NCBI RefSeq assembly: GCF_001645685.2
Contig: NZ_CP017080.1
Location: forward strand, 672,001-736,000
Direction: 5' to 3'
DNA length: 64,000 bases
Source: Peribacillus muralis
GTDB lineage: Bacteria; Bacillota; Bacilli; Bacillales; DSM-1321
Part shown: positions 62,745 to 64,000 of the stretch, one piece after another
Layout of the letters: each line of letters begins with the position of its first letter
Position numbering within the stretch: the stretch's first letter is position 1
Made by a program: the position numbers and the translations under genes
Notes under the pieces: model-generated
The model's database searches: none
What the model was told of the DNA's origin: nothing
The model's input: only the letters and a program-made list of their open reading frames with translations

Positions 62745-62975
62745 ATGTACTTGACAGTAAAAGAGACGGCGGAATATTTATCGATGCCGGAATCCTATAT
62801 CGAAAGCTTAATCGCTCAAAATAAAATTCGCACCGTCCATGACGGTGAGCAGAATTTAATTTTCAAAGAGCAATTCAATACACATCTTGAACAAATGGAG
62901 AAATATAAGAAGCAATTGGCTGATTATTATAATGAACCAATTCCAGAAGATATTGATGTGAAGGATGAAGACTAG
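62745..62975 (+). CDS. Excisionase-family HTH DNA-binding protein
   Basis: 76 residues from ATG 62745 behind GGGGCGAGGG. 'YLTVKETAEYLSMPESYIESL' is the MerR/Xis-type winged helix start, 'NKIRTVHDGEQNLIFKEQF' the wing, followed by a charged helix and an acidic tail. Chromosomal relatives are small regulators not tied to phage. Single gene with its own terminator. Confidence 0.85.
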   Translation: MYLTVKETAEYLSMPESYIESLIAQNKIRTVHDGEQNLIFKEQFNTHLEQMEKYKKQLADYYNEPIPEDIDVKDED

Positions 62976-63003
62976 CATCTGCCGGATTGGCAGGTGTTTT
63001 TTT
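62976..63003 (+). terminator. Terminator after HTH gene
   Basis: CATCTGCC/GGCAGGTG stem, five-base loop and seven T. Confidence 0.9.
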
Positions 63004-63153
63004 ATGAAATCATTGTCCGAATCATAGGACTAACTGATCATTCAAAAAATTTTGTTGTCAATGGAAGGTAATTGTAGTAGTATCCCTTAATTCCGTGTAA
63101 AATAAGAGATAGAAGGAATTATCACGGCAGAATGGTAGTTAGGAGATAGGTAA

Positions 63154-64000
63154 GTGGTAAAAGAGTATTTACAAAGTGAAGGTTTTTCTAGGTTAATTAC
63201 ATTAATTATTTTGGTCCTCTTTTTAGTAAGCATCGGAAGTATGGTTAATATTGTGTTATTTACTTTTGTTTTCACTTTCCTTATGGGGAGGCTGGAGCAA
63301 TTTATCATGATTCGGCTGAACAAAGTGATGCGTATCAACTCCAAAGTAGTCATAAGTTTCTTATATGCAGTCGTCGTATCATGTTTAGCCATCGTTCTTT
63401 ATAAATATTTACCGGTCATCACGCTCCAATTCACGGAATTAGTCACGCAGATCGTTTTCTTCTTTCAACATCCACCAGATAATAGGGTCGTTCAATATGC
63501 CATTAATACGATGAACGAGCTGGAATCGCCGCTCGATCTTCAAAAACAGATGAATACACTCTATCTTTATATATCCGATTTCGGTAAACTGGCATTTCAA
63601 ATTTTCATTTCCATGTTGCTTAGCTTATTTTTCTTATTGGAAAAAGATAAAATCATCCGCTTCACTTCTAAATTCAAGCGGGCCAAATTCAAATCGTTCT
63701 TCATAAACTTGGGACACTTTGGCGTTAAATTCATTAATTCATTCGGTAAAGTCATTGAGGTACAGTTCTTGATAGCCATTACCAATGCAGTGCTTTCAGT
63801 TACCTTTTTATGGATCCTTGGATTTCCGCAGTTGCTGGGCCTGGGGATCATGATATTCTTCCTCGGCTTGGTTCCGGTTGCGGGGGTCATCATTTCCCTC
63901 ATCCCGCTTAGCATGATTGCCTATAGCATCGGGGGCATGCCAAAGGTGATTGCTGTGTTGATCATGATCGTTGTGATCCATGCGATTGAAAGCTATATTT
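63154..64000 (+). CDS. AI-2E family transporter (3' end outside window)
   Basis: The frame is open from GTG 63154 (behind AGGAGATAGG) to the window edge, 282 codons. Membrane helices lie at about 10-50 and 70-95, then a periplasmic-type helical part with 'NRVVQYAINTMNELESPLDL', a further helix (FQIFISMLLSLFFLLEKDKI) and the AI-2E family core 'FFLGLVPVAGVIISLIPLSM' plus 'VVIHAIESYI'. Family members include Na+(Li+)/H+ antiporters and putative autoinducer exporters; the role here is open. Confidence 0.85.
   Translation, partial: MVKEYLQSEGFSRLITLIILVLFLVSIGSMVNIVLFTFVFTFLMGRLEQFIMIRLNKVMRINSKVVISFLYAVVVSCLAIVLYKYLPVITLQFTELVTQIVFFFQHPPDNRVVQYAINTMNELESPLDLQKQMNTLYLYISDFGKLAFQIFISMLLSLFFLLEKDKIIRFTSKFKRAKFKSFFINLGHFGVKFINSFGKVIEVQFLIAITNAVLSVTFLWILGFPQLLGLGIMIFFLGLVPVAGVIISLIPLSMIAYSIGGMPKVIAVLIMIVVIHAIESYI

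Noticed and set aside
63087..63914. Minus-strand frames over the AI-2E transporter region
   Set aside because: They are antisense to a plus-strand frame with ribosome site, helices and family motifs that continues off the window.
1..64000. CRISPR arrays, rRNA and tRNA genes
   Set aside because: No regularly spaced short direct repeats with unique spacers, and no tRNA or rRNA signature sequences were seen on either strand; this was a reading by eye, not a covariance search.

Overview
The window looks like chromosomal DNA of a soil Bacillaceae, most like the Bacillus simplex/Peribacillus group. It has low GC, strong AGGAGG-type ribosome sites, GTG and TTG starts, Bce-type peptide-resistance genes, B. 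subtilis-style puc (urate) and tcy (cystine) genes, and a G+C-richer dispersed repeat of a kind I associate with these genomes. The species is an inference; there is no rRNA or marker gene here.

Region 1 (1 to about 17.4 kb) is the late half of a siphovirus-type prophage on the + strand, entered part-way through its head-tail genes. In order: head-tail connector, head closure, HK97-gp10-like protein, tail completion, major tail protein, tail chaperones G and GT (with a clear -1 slippery site), tape measure with a lytic transglycosylase domain, distal tail protein, tail-associated hub, a three-gene fibre set ending in an S74 self-cleaving chaperone domain, XhlA-like protein, holin and an amidase/LysM endolysin. 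The terminase, capsid, integrase and lysogeny genes are not in the window.

Region 2 (about 17.4 to 27.2 kb) is AT-rich accessory DNA. It holds two membrane proteins of unknown role, a proteasome-like Ntn hydrolase followed by a tiny coupled gene, a membrane-anchored protein with a small partner, a secreted bacteriocin-like protein followed by a two-helix immunity-like peptide, decayed holin-like toxin genes, an HTH protein, a permease with an aberrant C-terminus, and an SDR/TetR pair fused into a double pseudogene.

Region 3 (27.4 to 64 kb) is ordinary Bacillus-type chromosome. It carries a C45 acyltransferase-like hydrolase, a Bce-type ABC transporter with YxeA and a convergent two-component system, a cystine ABC importer (tcyABC), and a TIGR01777 epimerase behind a Rex-like operator. 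The urate catabolism cluster follows: permease, two PucR-type regulators, OHCU decarboxylase, uricase and HIU hydrolase, with a thiol peroxidase as the last gene, apparently there to remove the H2O2 made by uricase. Next come an alpha-carbonic anhydrase lipoprotein, a phi-LC3-type holin near an NlpC/P60-fold protein that has lost its catalytic residues, a DUF2157/GDYXXLXY pair, a PadR-DUF1700-DUF4097 operon, BASS and MFS transporters, a very large membrane protein, a Ser/Cys-tailed protein, an excisionase-like HTH protein and the start of an AI-2E family transporter.

The most notable observations are the peroxidase lacking its resolving cysteine inside the uricase operon, the catalytically dead NlpC/P60 protein, the secreted toxin-like/immunity-like pair, the proteasome-like hydrolase beside the prophage, and the programmed frameshift in the tail chaperone.
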